64,000 nucleotides of DNA from Bacillota bacterium (GTDB lineage: Bacteria > Bacillota > Clostridia > Lachnospirales > Lachnospiraceae), in contig JAEYOY010000064.1 in NCBI GenBank assembly GCA_023411215.1, forward strand, positions 1 through 64,000, given 5' to 3'. Below, one piece after another: positions 1 through 9,857 of the stretch; position 1 is the stretch's first letter; each line of letters begins with the position of its first letter. Made by a program: the position numbers and the translations under genes. The notes beneath the pieces are model-generated. The model did not search any database. It worked only from the letters and a program-made list of their open reading frames with translations, and was not told the origin of the DNA.

Positions 1-1263
1 AGGATTGCAAATGGGAATTTGCCTATACTACCAAGTTATTCAGCAGTTATTTTTGATGAGGGACATAAGATATTGCTTCCTGCTGCTATGCAGGCAGGAC
101 ATCATATTAATAAGGAGGAAATAGATAGTATCATTTTTACCCTAGAAGAAATACAAGGAGCTAGAGAGGCATTGAGTTTAGCTACCATGGTATTGGAACA
201 AGCCTCTGATGATTTTTTTGCATATCTAGAAAGCTATATTATAACCGATGAATGTTCACAACGGCAATCCCTTCAAATAAATGATACCTTACTAAAAGCT
301 GCAAATGCCTTTCGTAAAGCTTTAGACCATATACTTTTGGAGATGCAAATTGAGCAAGAACTATTTTTTGAGTCTTTATCAGAGAACGTAATTCAAGGAT
401 ATGAAGGACAAATTGAAAGAGCCATAAGGGCATTAGATAGATTTTGTAGAAATAAGAGTACTGATACAATCACCTGGGTTGATGGGCGGGATGGCAGCTT
501 CTGGGTTGTTCCTAGGAATATAAATGAAGTGTTGGACCAGAAATTATTTCAAAAGAGATTACCTGTGGTGTTTACTTCTGCAACATTAAGTAATCAAGGA
601 GACTTTAGCTATTTTATACGTACACTTGGGTTGAAAAATACATCCAAGTCTACCGTGGGAAGTCCTTTTAATTTAGAAAAACAAGTGGTTGTCTATTTGA
701 CCAAATTCTCAAATCTGATTGAAGATCGGTTTAGCCAGGGAGTTGAACTATTAGTATCTTTATTAAATAAAAATGGGGGTCGAGCTCTAGTACATACAAA
801 TTCACTGAATCAAGTAAGAAAAATCAAAAGGAAATTAAAGGGGTACCAGTTATCTTTTGATGTTTTGTATGAAGATGAAGGGGAACGAGGATATCTTGTC
901 CGAAAGTTTCGAGAGGAAGAGACTTCAGTATTGATCGGTGCAAATTTTTGGGAAGGAATCGATGTTCCTGGAGATGCACTAACTTTGCTTGTGGTTTGGC
1001 AACTACCTTTTCCTTCTCTTGATCCTCTTATTGAAGTACAACGTAAAGAGGCAAGGGAACAAGGATTAGATCCAGTCACCACAGTAGATTATCCTGAAAT
1101 GGGATTAAAATTGAAACAAGGATGTGGTAGATTAATTAGATCACAGGATGACAAAGGGGAAATCGTGATATTAGATACCGTAATAGGAGCCCCATGGGAA
1201 AAAGCCGTTGTGGGTGCGCTACCTTCGGGAGCCAGCATTAGAATAGTTGAAGACAATAATTGA
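1..1263 (+). CDS. dinG: DinG/Rad3-family ATP-dependent DNA helicase, C-terminal part (5' end outside window)
   Basis: The frame is open to the first base, so this is the 3' part of a longer gene; a TTG at base 19 is not a credible start. Superfamily 2 XPD/DinG helicase motifs follow in order: motif II FDEGH near the window edge, motif III TSATLS, then VGSPFN, motif V with GANFWEGIDVPG, and motif VI QGCGRLIRSQDDKG near the C-terminus. The Walker A motif and any exonuclease domain would lie upstream. Family members unwind DNA with 5'-3' polarity during repair and replication stress. DEGH instead of DEAH is a common variant. A rho-independent terminator follows the stop by about 50 bases. Helicase family is certain; whether it is DinG or a related YoaA-like protein is not. 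Confidence 0.88.
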   Translation, partial: RIANGNLPILPSYSAVIFDEGHKILLPAAMQAGHHINKEEIDSIIFTLEEIQGAREALSLATMVLEQASDDFFAYLESYIITDECSQRQSLQINDTLLKAANAFRKALDHILLEMQIEQELFFESLSENVIQGYEGQIERAIRALDRFCRNKSTDTITWVDGRDGSFWVVPRNINEVLDQKLFQKRLPVVFTSATLSNQGDFSYFIRTLGLKNTSKSTVGSPFNLEKQVVVYLTKFSNLIEDRFSQGVELLVSLLNKNGGRALVHTNSLNQVRKIKRKLKGYQLSFDVLYEDEGERGYLVRKFREEETSVLIGANFWEGIDVPGDALTLLVVWQLPFPSLDPLIEVQRKEAREQGLDPVTTVDYPEMGLKLKQGCGRLIRSQDDKGEIVILDTVIGAPWEKAVVGALPSGASIRIVEDNN

Positions 1264-1313
1264 AATGCTGCTTGATATAAAATGAAGAAAAAGGAAATAA
1301 GGGAACATGGAAG

Positions 1314-1349
1314 GCACTCATTTTTGTAATTAAAAATGGGTGCGTTTTT
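1314..1349 (+). terminator. Rho-independent terminator of the helicase gene
   Basis: The stem GCACTCATTTTT pairs with AAAAATGGGTGC around a 6-base loop and is followed by GTTTTT. Confidence 0.8.
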
Positions 1350-1407
1350 AATACATGCTTCATAAAAGATCTGCGAAGCTGATATTTAGAATAATAAGTA
1401 AATTGTT

Positions 1408-1436
1408 TTGATGTTATTTACAATATGGGATATAAT
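1408..1436 (+). promoter_or_regulatory. Sigma-A-type promoter of the 4Fe-4S protein gene
   Basis: TTGATG and a perfect TATAAT are separated by 17 bases, 120 bases before the next start codon. Inferred from consensus only. Confidence 0.5.
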
Positions 1437-1556
1437 GGTTATTGGATAAGCATAATATATGAGATTGAAGTATAGGGAGATATTGAAAAGGATATCGATA
1501 ACAAGTAAAGCGGTGGTTAGTTAAGTCGATACAACTTATTATTCGGGAGGGAATCT

Positions 1557-2831
1557 ATGGGACATATTACAAGTAAAGATGCCTATAAGAATTTAGAAGA
1601 AAGAATCAATTGGTTTACACAAGGAGCTCCTCCATCGGACAGCTTATATAAAATATTGCAGGTTTTATATACGGAAAGAGAAGCCAAGTGGGTCGCAAGA
1701 TTACCAGTCCGTCCATTTACTGCAAAAAAAGCAGCAAAAATCTGGAATACCAGTGAAGGGAAAGCAGAAACCTTTTTAGAGCATCTTTGCGAGAAGGCGT
1801 TACTTGTGGATTCGTTTTATAAGGGGGTACGGCAATTTGTAATGCCACCACCAATGGCAGGGTTTATTGAATTTGCTTTGATGCGTACAAGAGGCGATAT
1901 TGATCAAAAATATTTAAGTGAATTGTACTATCAATATATGAATGTAGAAGAAGATTTTGTTAAGGATTTATTTTTTGCAACAGAAACGTATCTTGGACGA
2001 GTTTATGTACAGGAGCCGATTTTGACCAATGATAACACAATTCATATCTTGGATTATGAAAGAGCAAGCCATATTATCGAGGAAGCGACTCATATAGGTC
2101 TTGGAACTTGTTATTGTAGACACAAGATGTTACATGCAGACCATCCGTGTGAAATAAATGCCCCATTGGATGTTTGCCTCACCTTTGGAAATGTTGCCCG
2201 TTCTCTTGCAGAAAATGGACAGCATGCGAGACTAATTGATAAGAAGGAGGCAATGGATGTATTAGAACGTTCATATGCGGCTAATCTGGTACAAATTGGA
2301 GAAAACGTTCGTGAAGACCCGGCATTTATTTGCAATTGCTGCGGTTGTTGTTGTGAAGCCTTGCAAGCAGCAAGAAAATTTAGTCCAATGCAGCCAGTGG
2401 CTACTACAAATTATATACCTGAGATTTCGAGGGAATGTGTAGGATGTGGTAAATGTGAAAAGGTATGTCCGGTATTAGCAATTTCTACACGAAAAAACAA
2501 AGAGGGTAAGGTGGTAGCAGAGGTAGATAATGAGGTATGTCTTGGCTGTGGCATATGTGTGCGAAGCTGTCCTAAAGACACCATCAAATTAGTGCGAAGA
2601 GAGATTCAAGTCATCACACCAGTGAATAGTACCCATCGATTTGTACTACAAGCAATCGAGAAAGGAACTCTCCAAAATCTCATTTTTGATAACCAGGCAT
2701 TTGCCAATCATCGTGCGATGGCGGCAGTACTTGGAGTTATTCTTAAATTACCACCTTTAAGGCAGATAATGGCGAGTAAACAGTTTAAATCCATATATTT
2801 GGATAAATTATTGTCAAAGAAAAGTTCGTAA
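1557..2831 (+). CDS. 4Fe-4S ferredoxin-domain protein with an extra Cys-rich motif
   Basis: A 424-residue soluble protein, starting at ATG behind GGGAGG. The N-terminal 150 residues look like a winged-helix or other helical domain. The middle carries a Cys cluster (CYCRHKM and further Cys/His) and then the dense motif CNCCGCCC near residue 260. Two classical 4Fe-4S binding motifs follow, CVGCGKCEKVCP and CLGCGICVRSCP (about residues 290-345). Proteins of this architecture are common in anaerobic Firmicutes and usually annotated as 4Fe-4S dicluster or electron-transport proteins; the partner and reaction are unknown. It stands alone, with its own promoter and no redox genes beside it. The CNCCGCCC motif may bind an additional cluster, which is inference. 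Confidence 0.75.
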   Translation: MGHITSKDAYKNLEERINWFTQGAPPSDSLYKILQVLYTEREAKWVARLPVRPFTAKKAAKIWNTSEGKAETFLEHLCEKALLVDSFYKGVRQFVMPPPMAGFIEFALMRTRGDIDQKYLSELYYQYMNVEEDFVKDLFFATETYLGRVYVQEPILTNDNTIHILDYERASHIIEEATHIGLGTCYCRHKMLHADHPCEINAPLDVCLTFGNVARSLAENGQHARLIDKKEAMDVLERSYAANLVQIGENVREDPAFICNCCGCCCEALQAARKFSPMQPVATTNYIPEISRECVGCGKCEKVCPVLAISTRKNKEGKVVAEVDNEVCLGCGICVRSCPKDTIKLVRREIQVITPVNSTHRFVLQAIEKGTLQNLIFDNQAFANHRAMAAVLGVILKLPPLRQIMASKQFKSIYLDKLLSKKSS

Positions 2832-2949
2832 AATGTCCATGGATATGATGAGAAACTATAGAAGCTGACTTTCCATAATAATTCATCCGGCTCTTTATTC
2901 TGTGCAAATCTTAACGGTAAAACAACAATAACTATGAAAGGAATTAATT

Positions 2950-3075
2950 ATGGAAAAGGAATGGCTTTTAAGTATTCTATGCCCTAAAATCCCGAATCAT
3001 ATAATCACGGCACAGCTGGGATGTGACAGCCATCGATCTACTCTAGACGCTGATTGCTATCTGGGCAAGAGATGA
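2950..3075 (+). CDS. Possible 41-residue ORF or gene remnant
   Basis: A short reading frame begins with ATG behind AAAGGA at 7-base spacing, inside the 435-bp gap between the 4Fe-4S gene and the histidine kinase. The product starts MEKEWLLSILCPK. The first residues resemble the start of the small cysteine-rich KTR proteins of Firmicutes (EWLL followed by CP), but the rest does not match, so it could be a decayed copy or chance. Nothing else gene-like is seen in this gap. Confidence 0.22.
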   Translation: MEKEWLLSILCPKIPNHIITAQLGCDSHRSTLDADCYLGKR

Positions 3076-3160
3076 TTCTGAAGTTAGTTCAGCAAAAAGG
3101 GTTTTACAGAATCATAGTATCCCCTGCTAAATATAGAAACGGACTCAAAATATAGATATC

Positions 3161-3216
3161 TTAATTCATCGTCTTTTTGTTTCTGAATTAATGACTGAAA
3201 CCATGTTTCAGTCATT
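3161..3216. terminator. Bidirectional stem-loops between convergent genes
   Basis: Two stem-loops overlap by two bases: TTAATTCA/TGAATTAA at 3161-3191, and AATGACTGAAAC/GTTTCAGTCATT at 3190-3216 with a 3-base loop. They sit between the 4Fe-4S gene and the oppositely oriented kinase. T-runs are weak, so function as a terminator is inferred from position. Confidence 0.5.
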
Positions 3217-3266
3217 GCTCTTCTCGAAAAAGATTTGATCTGTAAAGAAGTACAATCTCATTCATT

Positions 3267-5051
3267 CTATTCAATCGGTAGTCTCACGATTACTTTTGTA
3301 CCTGAATTATGTTCGCTTTGTATTTCAAGTCCGAAATCATCTCCATATTTTATCTTAATTCTTTTATTTACATTTCTAAGACCAATGCTGGTAAATGAAT
3401 TATTTTTATCATTGATGTAATCATTTAAATCTTTCAATAAAGGATCCGTCATTCCTTTGCCATTATCTTCAATTTCAAAGATAAGCAGGTTCGTGTCTCG
3501 TTTATAGCCGGTGATTATAATTTTTCCTCCGGATCGGATATCCTTCATTCCATGATAGATCGCGTTTTCCACAACTGGCTGTAAGATCAGCTTAATAATG
3601 TGAATGGAATATAGTTCGGGATCAACTAGAATGGATATCGTATATACCGCATGGAATCGGATATCCTGTAAATAGATATATTTTTCAAGGTTGTCCAGTT
3701 CTTCTTTCACCGTTACTTCTTCTTTGGTTTTATTGATTCCATATCGTAGTATGCTTCCTAGATTCGCCGCCATTTCTGAGGTGGTATCATCGTCATGTAT
3801 GGTAGCCATCATGCTGATAGACTCTAAGGTGTTGTAAATGAAATGAGGATTAATCTGAGACTGTAGCATTTGGAGTTCCAGTTCACTTTGCCTAATTTGT
3901 TCTACATAAACCTCATGAATGAGACTGTTTATTTTGCTCGTCATTGAATTGAAGGACTGTGCTAAGGTACCGATTTCGTCCTTGCTATTAACATTAATCT
4001 TAATATTGAAGTCACCATTTTCTGCATATTTCATCAAGGACGCAAGCTTTTTCAGTGGATGAACAATCTGTGAAGAAACAAGAAATACTAACAATAAAGA
4101 GACTGCAATCAATAAAGTGATGACGAATAACGTAGTATTTTTCATGCTTTTTAAATCATGAAACATCTCTTCGTGAGGGATTAAACTGATCATTCTCCAG
4201 CCGCTGTAATCCGATAACAGAGAAGACGACATATATTTTTGGCCATTTATCTGAATCGTTTTCTCATTACCTGGTGTATTCCAGTCAATATTCAATATGT
4301 CATTGGAAGCAACCGAGGCAATATTCTCCTCTTGTGTATCATAGATAACGTAATCATCATGTAATATGATAATGCGGTGATTTTGGCTTATCTTCATATT
4401 TTCACATACTTCCCTAAAATAATCCGTTCGGGTGACGACTACAAGAATGCCTTCTACTTTACTGTTTATAAAACTAACAATACCTCTTGAAACGCCGAAT
4501 ACGTAAACAGGATTCTTTTCATGGGATACATAGGGAAGCTCATAGGTATCCAGAATGACTGGTTTTCCAAATAAATCTATACTTTCTTGAAACCAGGGTT
4601 GATTGACCGGGTTCATAATTTTATATACGGGTGTACGAACTTTATAATCACCGACACCAGATAAATTATAAACATAGCATGCTTCTACGTTGTGCTTATA
4701 TGCAAATACTTCTTCAAACATTTGCTCGCTCATTACCTGAAAATCTCGGGTAATACTACCGGTTTTATTGAAACTCTCAAGCTTTCGAAGAAAGGATTTA
4801 TCCTTTTGTTTATAGGTAAGAGGGATTTTGGTAATATTTGCAATATCAGTCAGATAATCATCAATTTTACTCATTGCCTGATGATTTGTCTGATCAACCG
4901 TACTATAGATTGATTGTTTCTTTTCGGCAGAAAAGGTCATAAAATTGGAGATTGGTATAGCCATCATCGCGATAAACAGAGAAATAATGATGAAAGACAA
5001 TCGGAAAAATATGGATTTATTATTGTAAATAGATAATAGTTTTTTTATCAT
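3267..5051 (-). CDS. YesM-type sensor histidine kinase of the mannoside locus
   Basis: A 594-residue membrane sensor kinase. A transmembrane segment lies near residues 15-37, followed by a large extracytoplasmic region of the Cache type (about 40-300), a second membrane segment (about 305-330), a HAMP linker, and the His_kinase domain with phospho-acceptor motif QINPHFIYNTLESIS. An HATPase_c domain ends the protein (VVENAIYHGMK as N box, then DNGKGM). QINPHF is the hallmark of the YesM/LytS group. It is divergent from the AraC-type response regulator at 5222, the classical arrangement for sensing a carbohydrate and inducing its transport and degradation operon. The likely signal is a mannooligosaccharide or its binding protein; that is inference from the neighbouring mannoside genes. 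Confidence 0.9.
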   Translation of the reverse strand: MIKKLLSIYNNKSIFFRLSFIIISLFIAMMAIPISNFMTFSAEKKQSIYSTVDQTNHQAMSKIDDYLTDIANITKIPLTYKQKDKSFLRKLESFNKTGSITRDFQVMSEQMFEEVFAYKHNVEACYVYNLSGVGDYKVRTPVYKIMNPVNQPWFQESIDLFGKPVILDTYELPYVSHEKNPVYVFGVSRGIVSFINSKVEGILVVVTRTDYFREVCENMKISQNHRIIILHDDYVIYDTQEENIASVASNDILNIDWNTPGNEKTIQINGQKYMSSSLLSDYSGWRMISLIPHEEMFHDLKSMKNTTLFVITLLIAVSLLLVFLVSSQIVHPLKKLASLMKYAENGDFNIKINVNSKDEIGTLAQSFNSMTSKINSLIHEVYVEQIRQSELELQMLQSQINPHFIYNTLESISMMATIHDDDTTSEMAANLGSILRYGINKTKEEVTVKEELDNLEKYIYLQDIRFHAVYTISILVDPELYSIHIIKLILQPVVENAIYHGMKDIRSGGKIIITGYKRDTNLLIFEIEDNGKGMTDPLLKDLNDYINDKNNSFTSIGLRNVNKRIKIKYGDDFGLEIQSEHNSGTKVIVRLPIE

Positions 5052-5221
5052 TAATGATTGAATCCTCTCATTTGCAAGAATTGAAGTTGATCAATAGTAA
5101 GTTATTTAGGTGTTATTTGTAACTATTGTACGAAAAAGAAGTTGTAAAGGCAAGTGTTATCTATTATAATTAATATCTCTCAAGGAACCAGTGACTCAAG
5201 GCAATAAGCGTGGAGGAAGAT

Positions 5222-6787
5222 ATGAATATTTTTATAGCAGACGATGATGAGATAATTAGAAGAGGATTACGAAGTATTATTGAAAAGAGTAAACTTAATT
5301 GTACTGTTGTCGGTGAAGCTTCTGATGGAGAATTAGCACTCCAATCCATGGAGGCTTGTGATAAAGTTGATTTACTAATCACAGATATTCGTATGCCAAT
5401 CATGGATGGCTTGGAGTTGATTAAGAGAGTCAAAGAACGTTACTTACTAACGAAAGTGATTGTATTAAGTGGTTATGACGAATTCAAATATATTCGTAAT
5501 GCATTTGTGGATGGTGCCGTGGATTATCTCCTGAAACCGATCAATAAAAATCAACTGATCGAGGTTATAAAGAAGACTCAAGATGATCTAGAACAGGATG
5601 CTAAGAAGGAAAATTACCGTAAGGAAAGCCATCAGCTATTAGTTGCCAATACGTTAAAGCAGATATTTCATACACCAATCCAAAATAAAGAGGAGGAAGA
5701 AAAAACTCTTAGTAAGATTGGGTTAAATCTGGACAAGAGATATTATTTTGTGATGATATGCCGGATTGATCAATTTTATAAGCAAAAGATGGAACGTATG
5801 GAATATGAAGGAGCTTTAGATACCATTTGTTCTAAAATGGAAGGTAAGGTAGAGACAAACGATTCCTTTTTGATGTTGCAATATATTAATAATACAGAAA
5901 TTGTTTTTTTAGTTTATTCCGAAAAAGAATTAAATACTAGCTTAATATCGGAACAACTATATACAGAAATTTGCAGCGTAGGATTAGAAGATACGACCTA
6001 TACGCTTGGTGTCGGTAGTATGTATTATGGGCTTCAAAATACAAAGATAGCTTATCAGGAAGCACAAAAAGCAGCGGATGCCCGGTTCTACTTAGGGAAA
6101 AGTCATCGCATTGAATACAAGGTGATTGCCAAAAAAATAATTGATTTTAACTATAGCTTGGAGCCAAGCATCAATAAAATCGTTCAAAATATTGTTCTTT
6201 ATGATTATATTGGGTCAAAAAGGATTGTGGACCAAATATTTATTGACCTATGCTATCTAGATCCCTCCAAGTTTCGAAGATATATGAAAGATATGATTGA
6301 ACTTCTAATACTTCAGGTAAAGGATTTTCAAGAGGCTATGAATTGTTGTGCTCATGATTATGTTTTCTTTTTGGATAATATCAATACCTATAATGAGCTT
6401 AAAACCTATATGAATCACATGATCAAGGACGTTATTGAATTTATTAAAAACGAAAGAGAAAAGAGAAGCAAAATTAGAATAGAGCTTGCCAAGAAATATA
6501 TTTCAGAGAATTATAAAGAAAATATAACCTTAAATGATGTTGCTGATCATGTGGAATTGAATGCCTCTTACTTTAGTAATCTATTTAAGACGGAAGTGGG
6601 AACTAATTTTTCGGATTATTTATTGGAGATCCGGATGCAGGAGGCAAGAAAATTATTACGGGATCCTACCATAAAAGTATATGAGATTGGACGTATGGTT
6701 GGTTATGAGGATGCAGTATCGTTTGGAAGGGCATTTAAGAAGAAGGTGAGTATGTCGCCAAAGGAGTACCGCAATACGGTATACTAA
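5222..6787 (+). CDS. YesN-type response regulator with AraC DNA-binding domain
   Basis: A 521-residue regulator. The receiver domain (about residues 1-120) has the acidic pair DDD near the start, phospho-acceptor D in LLITDIRMPIMDG, and K in YLLKPINK. A long middle region links to a C-terminal AraC/XylS double helix-turn-helix (last 100 residues, ending MSPKEYRN). The frame is open from a GTG at 5210, but GGAGGAAG lies between that GTG and the ATG at 5222 and is the ribosome-binding site for the ATG, so 5222 is chosen. It pairs with the divergent YesM-type kinase. It probably activates the mannoside operons downstream, where a shared palindrome lies just upstream of two putative -35 elements. 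Confidence 0.9.
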   Translation: MNIFIADDDEIIRRGLRSIIEKSKLNCTVVGEASDGELALQSMEACDKVDLLITDIRMPIMDGLELIKRVKERYLLTKVIVLSGYDEFKYIRNAFVDGAVDYLLKPINKNQLIEVIKKTQDDLEQDAKKENYRKESHQLLVANTLKQIFHTPIQNKEEEEKTLSKIGLNLDKRYYFVMICRIDQFYKQKMERMEYEGALDTICSKMEGKVETNDSFLMLQYINNTEIVFLVYSEKELNTSLISEQLYTEICSVGLEDTTYTLGVGSMYYGLQNTKIAYQEAQKAADARFYLGKSHRIEYKVIAKKIIDFNYSLEPSINKIVQNIVLYDYIGSKRIVDQIFIDLCYLDPSKFRRYMKDMIELLILQVKDFQEAMNCCAHDYVFFLDNINTYNELKTYMNHMIKDVIEFIKNEREKRSKIRIELAKKYISENYKENITLNDVADHVELNASYFSNLFKTEVGTNFSDYLLEIRMQEARKLLRDPTIKVYEIGRMVGYEDAVSFGRAFKKKVSMSPKEYRNTVY

Positions 6788-6821
6788 AAAACAGCGAAAA
6801 GTATAATTAATAACAGTATGT

Positions 6822-6856
6822 AACCGTCAATCATAACTTATGGTTGGCGGTTTTTT
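6822..6856 (+). terminator. Rho-independent terminator after the AraC-type regulator
   Basis: AACCGTCAATCATAA pairs imperfectly with TTATGGTTGGCGGTT and a run of six T follows. Confidence 0.85.
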
Positions 6857-6933
6857 GTTGAGTATTAAATAAACCGATAGAGTAGTTATGTTAAATAGAT
6901 AATTATTAAAGCGGTTTTTTGAGAACCAAAGAA

Positions 6934-6949
6934 TTGTATATAAATACAA
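6934..6949. promoter_or_regulatory. Candidate operator shared with the 14.1 kb promoter
   Basis: The 16-base palindrome TTGTATATAAATACAA has 6-bp arms and is embedded in a longer block that recurs at 14099. In both places AAAGAA precedes it and a possible -35 (TTGTGC here, TTGGGG there) followed by CAATTAA lies directly downstream. A weak -10 follows at about 17 bases. Position just upstream of -35 fits an activator site for the neighbouring AraC-type regulator, which is inference. Confidence 0.55.
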
Positions 6950-7018
6950 AGTTGTGCAATTAATTTTGATGTCTGATTATGATATCATACAGGAAATATC
7001 TATAAAAGGAGAGTTGGA

Positions 7019-8227
7019 ATGAAAAAACCAGTCATTCGATATTCAAAGGAGCCTGTTATTGTACCTCAACTAGGTTGTAGCTGGGCAGATACTATGGTGT
7101 TAAATCCGGCAATTGTAAAGGATCCGGAGTCGAATATAATTCACATGTTATTCAGGGCAACAGGACCTTGGCCACAGAAAAATTTAAGAGGTTTATCCGA
7201 TCCATATCCTATTTTTTTGGGATATGCAAGGAGTGAGGATAATGGGGAGACTTGGGATGTAGATTTTAGCAGACCTGCATTAGCACCGGCTTTGGAATAT
7301 GAGATGGATAAACTGTATATAACCGATGACCAGGGTAATAGGGTCGTTAATCATGCCAATGGCTGCATCGAAGATCCCAGAATTTTTACTGTGGAGGGAG
7401 AGTATTATTTAACGACTGCTTGTCGCATGTTTCCACCGGGACCTTACTGGGAGGGAGATAAGAGAAGGGACAATCTACCGGATTGGGCCATGAAAGAAGA
7501 TAATCCCTTTGGTACAGCGGCCTATAAAAATGATACTACAACCGTATTGTTTAAACTAGATCTCGATAAGTTAAAAGATAAAGACTATGATCATGCTTTT
7601 CAATATGTTTGTACCTTAACGGATGGTAATCTCACAGATAACAGAGATGTGTTTTTCTTCCCCCAAAAAATGATGATTAATGGAAGGCTACAGTATGTGA
7701 TGCTACATAGACCGGATGAGCCGGATGTATTCGAGGTAGGTAAGGGAATTCATAAACCTTCCATGTTCTTAGCAGCAGCAGATAATTTCAGAGATTTTGT
7801 AACCGATAAGGCAACGCACGAATTATTGGCAATAAGCATTTTTGACTGGGAGGAGGAAAGGATTGGTGCCAGTTTTCCTCCCATTCAATTAAACAATGGA
7901 GAGTGGCTTGTGTCATATCATGGTAAGCGATTACCTGAGTTTGGATATACACAATCCTTTATGATTTTAAAGGAACAGGAGAATGGTTTCCCTAAAATCA
8001 TTCATCGATGCTCTGCAAGGTTAATTTATGCGAAACAGGATTGGGAATTGCCGGACAAATTTGCCTGCCCTTGTATTTTTACTACAGGTGGAATAGTAAA
8101 AGATGATGAATTGATTATGTCATATGGGGCGGCAGATCAAAAGGTGGGAATCGCCTGGGCCTATTTTGATGAAATTGTGGATTATATCCGTACCTTCGAT
8201 TCAAAAGGCAGTCAAACTGAGAATTAG
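7019..8227 (+). CDS. GH130-like glycoside phosphorylase or hydrolase, divergent subfamily
   Basis: A 402-residue protein without a signal peptide, so cytoplasmic. The ATG follows AAAGGAGAG. It shows the five-bladed propeller pattern of family GH130: NGCIEDPRIF (the Asp aligns with the catalytic Asp of known GH130 enzymes), NRDVFFFPQKM (aligning with the NRNGVLFPKKI phosphate-binding stretch of mannoside phosphorylases), SYHGK, and SYGAADQKVGIAWA near the end. It is longer than the 322-338-residue copies in this window and is clearly a different subfamily. Family members cleave beta-mannosides, most by phosphorolysis. Retained Arg, Lys and His at phosphate-contacting positions favour a phosphorylase. 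The substrate cannot be read from the sequence. It is the first gene after the regulator and has its own terminator. Confidence 0.75.
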   Translation: MKKPVIRYSKEPVIVPQLGCSWADTMVLNPAIVKDPESNIIHMLFRATGPWPQKNLRGLSDPYPIFLGYARSEDNGETWDVDFSRPALAPALEYEMDKLYITDDQGNRVVNHANGCIEDPRIFTVEGEYYLTTACRMFPPGPYWEGDKRRDNLPDWAMKEDNPFGTAAYKNDTTTVLFKLDLDKLKDKDYDHAFQYVCTLTDGNLTDNRDVFFFPQKMMINGRLQYVMLHRPDEPDVFEVGKGIHKPSMFLAAADNFRDFVTDKATHELLAISIFDWEEERIGASFPPIQLNNGEWLVSYHGKRLPEFGYTQSFMILKEQENGFPKIIHRCSARLIYAKQDWELPDKFACPCIFTTGGIVKDDELIMSYGAADQKVGIAWAYFDEIVDYIRTFDSKGSQTEN

Positions 8228-8313
8228 AGAAGAATTTATATTATAAAACAACCTCATAGATACTACTTTAAATAGATATGTAATTGCAAAACTCATGAAC
8301 TTGTAAAATCATT

Positions 8314-8354
8314 GAAGAGCCGATGTATGCTTCTATACACCGGCTCTTCTTTTC
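8314..8354 (+). terminator. Rho-independent terminator of the GH130-like gene
   Basis: GAAGAGCCG and CGGCTCTTC form the stem with an inner GTAT/ATAC pair; CTTTTC follows. Confidence 0.85.
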
Positions 8355-8495
8355 AATACGATAAAATTCATCTAAAGATATGTACAGAAATCCAAAAAAC
8401 GGTTGTTTCAAACACTCTAAAATTCATGTATCATACAGTTATGAGTTGCAACTCGATATCAAGATACTATTAATAATTAAATGGGAGATGTGCAA

Positions 8496-9803
8496 ATGAA
8501 AAGAATTATAGCTACTTTATTAGTTGTTAGTCTTGCTATAGCTTCATTTACGGCTTGCGGTAAAGAGACAAAAGAAACAACAAGTCCGGAAACTACTACA
8601 GCTGAAAAAACTGCTGACACAGCAGAGAATACAGAAGATACTGCTTTATCAGGTAAAATCGTTATTGCTACAAACATGACAAATGTAGTAGATACAACAT
8701 TAAAAGATTTAGCACAAGGTTTTATGGATGCTAATCCAGGTACAGAAATAGTTTATGAAGCAATCAAAGATTATGAGACCGTTGTAGCAACACGTATCTC
8801 TGGTGGAGAAGCTCCTGACATTTTCATGCAAATTGATGGTATGACTCCAAATACATTAGCAGATTATTTTCTTCCTTTAGATGATTTGGATATTAAGTGG
8901 GATGATATTTTATTCTCAAGAAATAACACGGGTAGCGATGGAAAGATCTATACCATCGCTGATAGCGTTGGCTATACCGGTATCGTTTACAATAAAGCTG
9001 CATTTAGAACTGCGGGTATTGAAAGCGTTCCGACAACTATGGATGAGTTCTGGACTGCTTGTGAAAAATTAAAAGCAGCAGGAATCACTCCTATGGTAAC
9101 AGCTTTTAAAGATGTATGGCCTATCTATCCTTGGGTTGATTGGAATATTGCACAGTTAGCACTTAATGGTGATAGCAAAGGAAAGAATCTCTATATCGAT
9201 AAAGATGAAATCTATGATGAGACTATCTTAACCTACATGAATATCATCAGAGAAATGAATAAAAAAGGTTATCTTGAAGCTGACATTGTATCCGCTAACT
9301 GGGATCAGTTAAAATTAGATATGGCGCAGGCTAAGGCTGGTATGTACTACATAGAGACTTGGTTCCCTCAGCAGGTTGTTGATGCTGGTGCTAACAAAGA
9401 AGACGTTGGTATGTTCCCGTTCCCTGAAGCAAAATATGTTTATTCCACAGCTGGCAAGTCCTACGGTGTTTCCAAGGATTGTGAAAATCCTGATTTAGCG
9501 AAAGCTTATTTAAAATATATGATTGAAGGTGGAAAGCATGCGATAGCAGTTGCTACAATCCCTGCTGATACTACCGCTCAAATCGATGATGTATTTGCTG
9601 CAGAATTAATGTCCTACGGTGTACCTGCTGGAAATAGTGATATTACTTTAACTGAATTCATGGATATCAAGAACGAGATTGAGTTAGATGATCAAGGCTT
9701 CTTATTATCCTATGTATTAGAACAAGATGATGCTAAGGCAAAGGCTCTTTGTGATGAATGGAATGCAAAGTGGGCTGCAGCTCGTGCTGAAATAGTAAAA
9801 TAA
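8496..9803 (+). CDS. Family 1 extracellular sugar-binding lipoprotein of an ABC transporter
   Basis: A 435-residue lipoprotein. An in-frame ATG at 8481 exists, but GGGAG lies right after it and serves the ATG at 8496. The signal peptide starts MKRIIATLLVVS and ends at the lipobox FTAC followed by G, predicting Cys-linked lipid anchoring. A Thr/Glu-rich linker follows, then a solute-binding fold with the usual motifs (GEAPDIFMQ, GKIYTIADSVGYTGIVYNK, aromatic YIETWFPQQ). It captures an oligosaccharide outside the cell and delivers it to the permeases encoded next. The locus context predicts a beta-mannooligosaccharide. A strong hairpin separates it from the permease genes. Confidence 0.92.
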   Translation: MKRIIATLLVVSLAIASFTACGKETKETTSPETTTAEKTADTAENTEDTALSGKIVIATNMTNVVDTTLKDLAQGFMDANPGTEIVYEAIKDYETVVATRISGGEAPDIFMQIDGMTPNTLADYFLPLDDLDIKWDDILFSRNNTGSDGKIYTIADSVGYTGIVYNKAAFRTAGIESVPTTMDEFWTACEKLKAAGITPMVTAFKDVWPIYPWVDWNIAQLALNGDSKGKNLYIDKDEIYDETILTYMNIIREMNKKGYLEADIVSANWDQLKLDMAQAKAGMYYIETWFPQQVVDAGANKEDVGMFPFPEAKYVYSTAGKSYGVSKDCENPDLAKAYLKYMIEGGKHAIAVATIPADTTAQIDDVFAAELMSYGVPAGNSDITLTEFMDIKNEIELDDQGFLLSYVLEQDDAKAKALCDEWNAKWAAARAEIVK

Positions 9804-9857
9804 ACTATATTGATCTTGATGATAACTTACAGGTTTCATTAATCAACTATAACAAAC

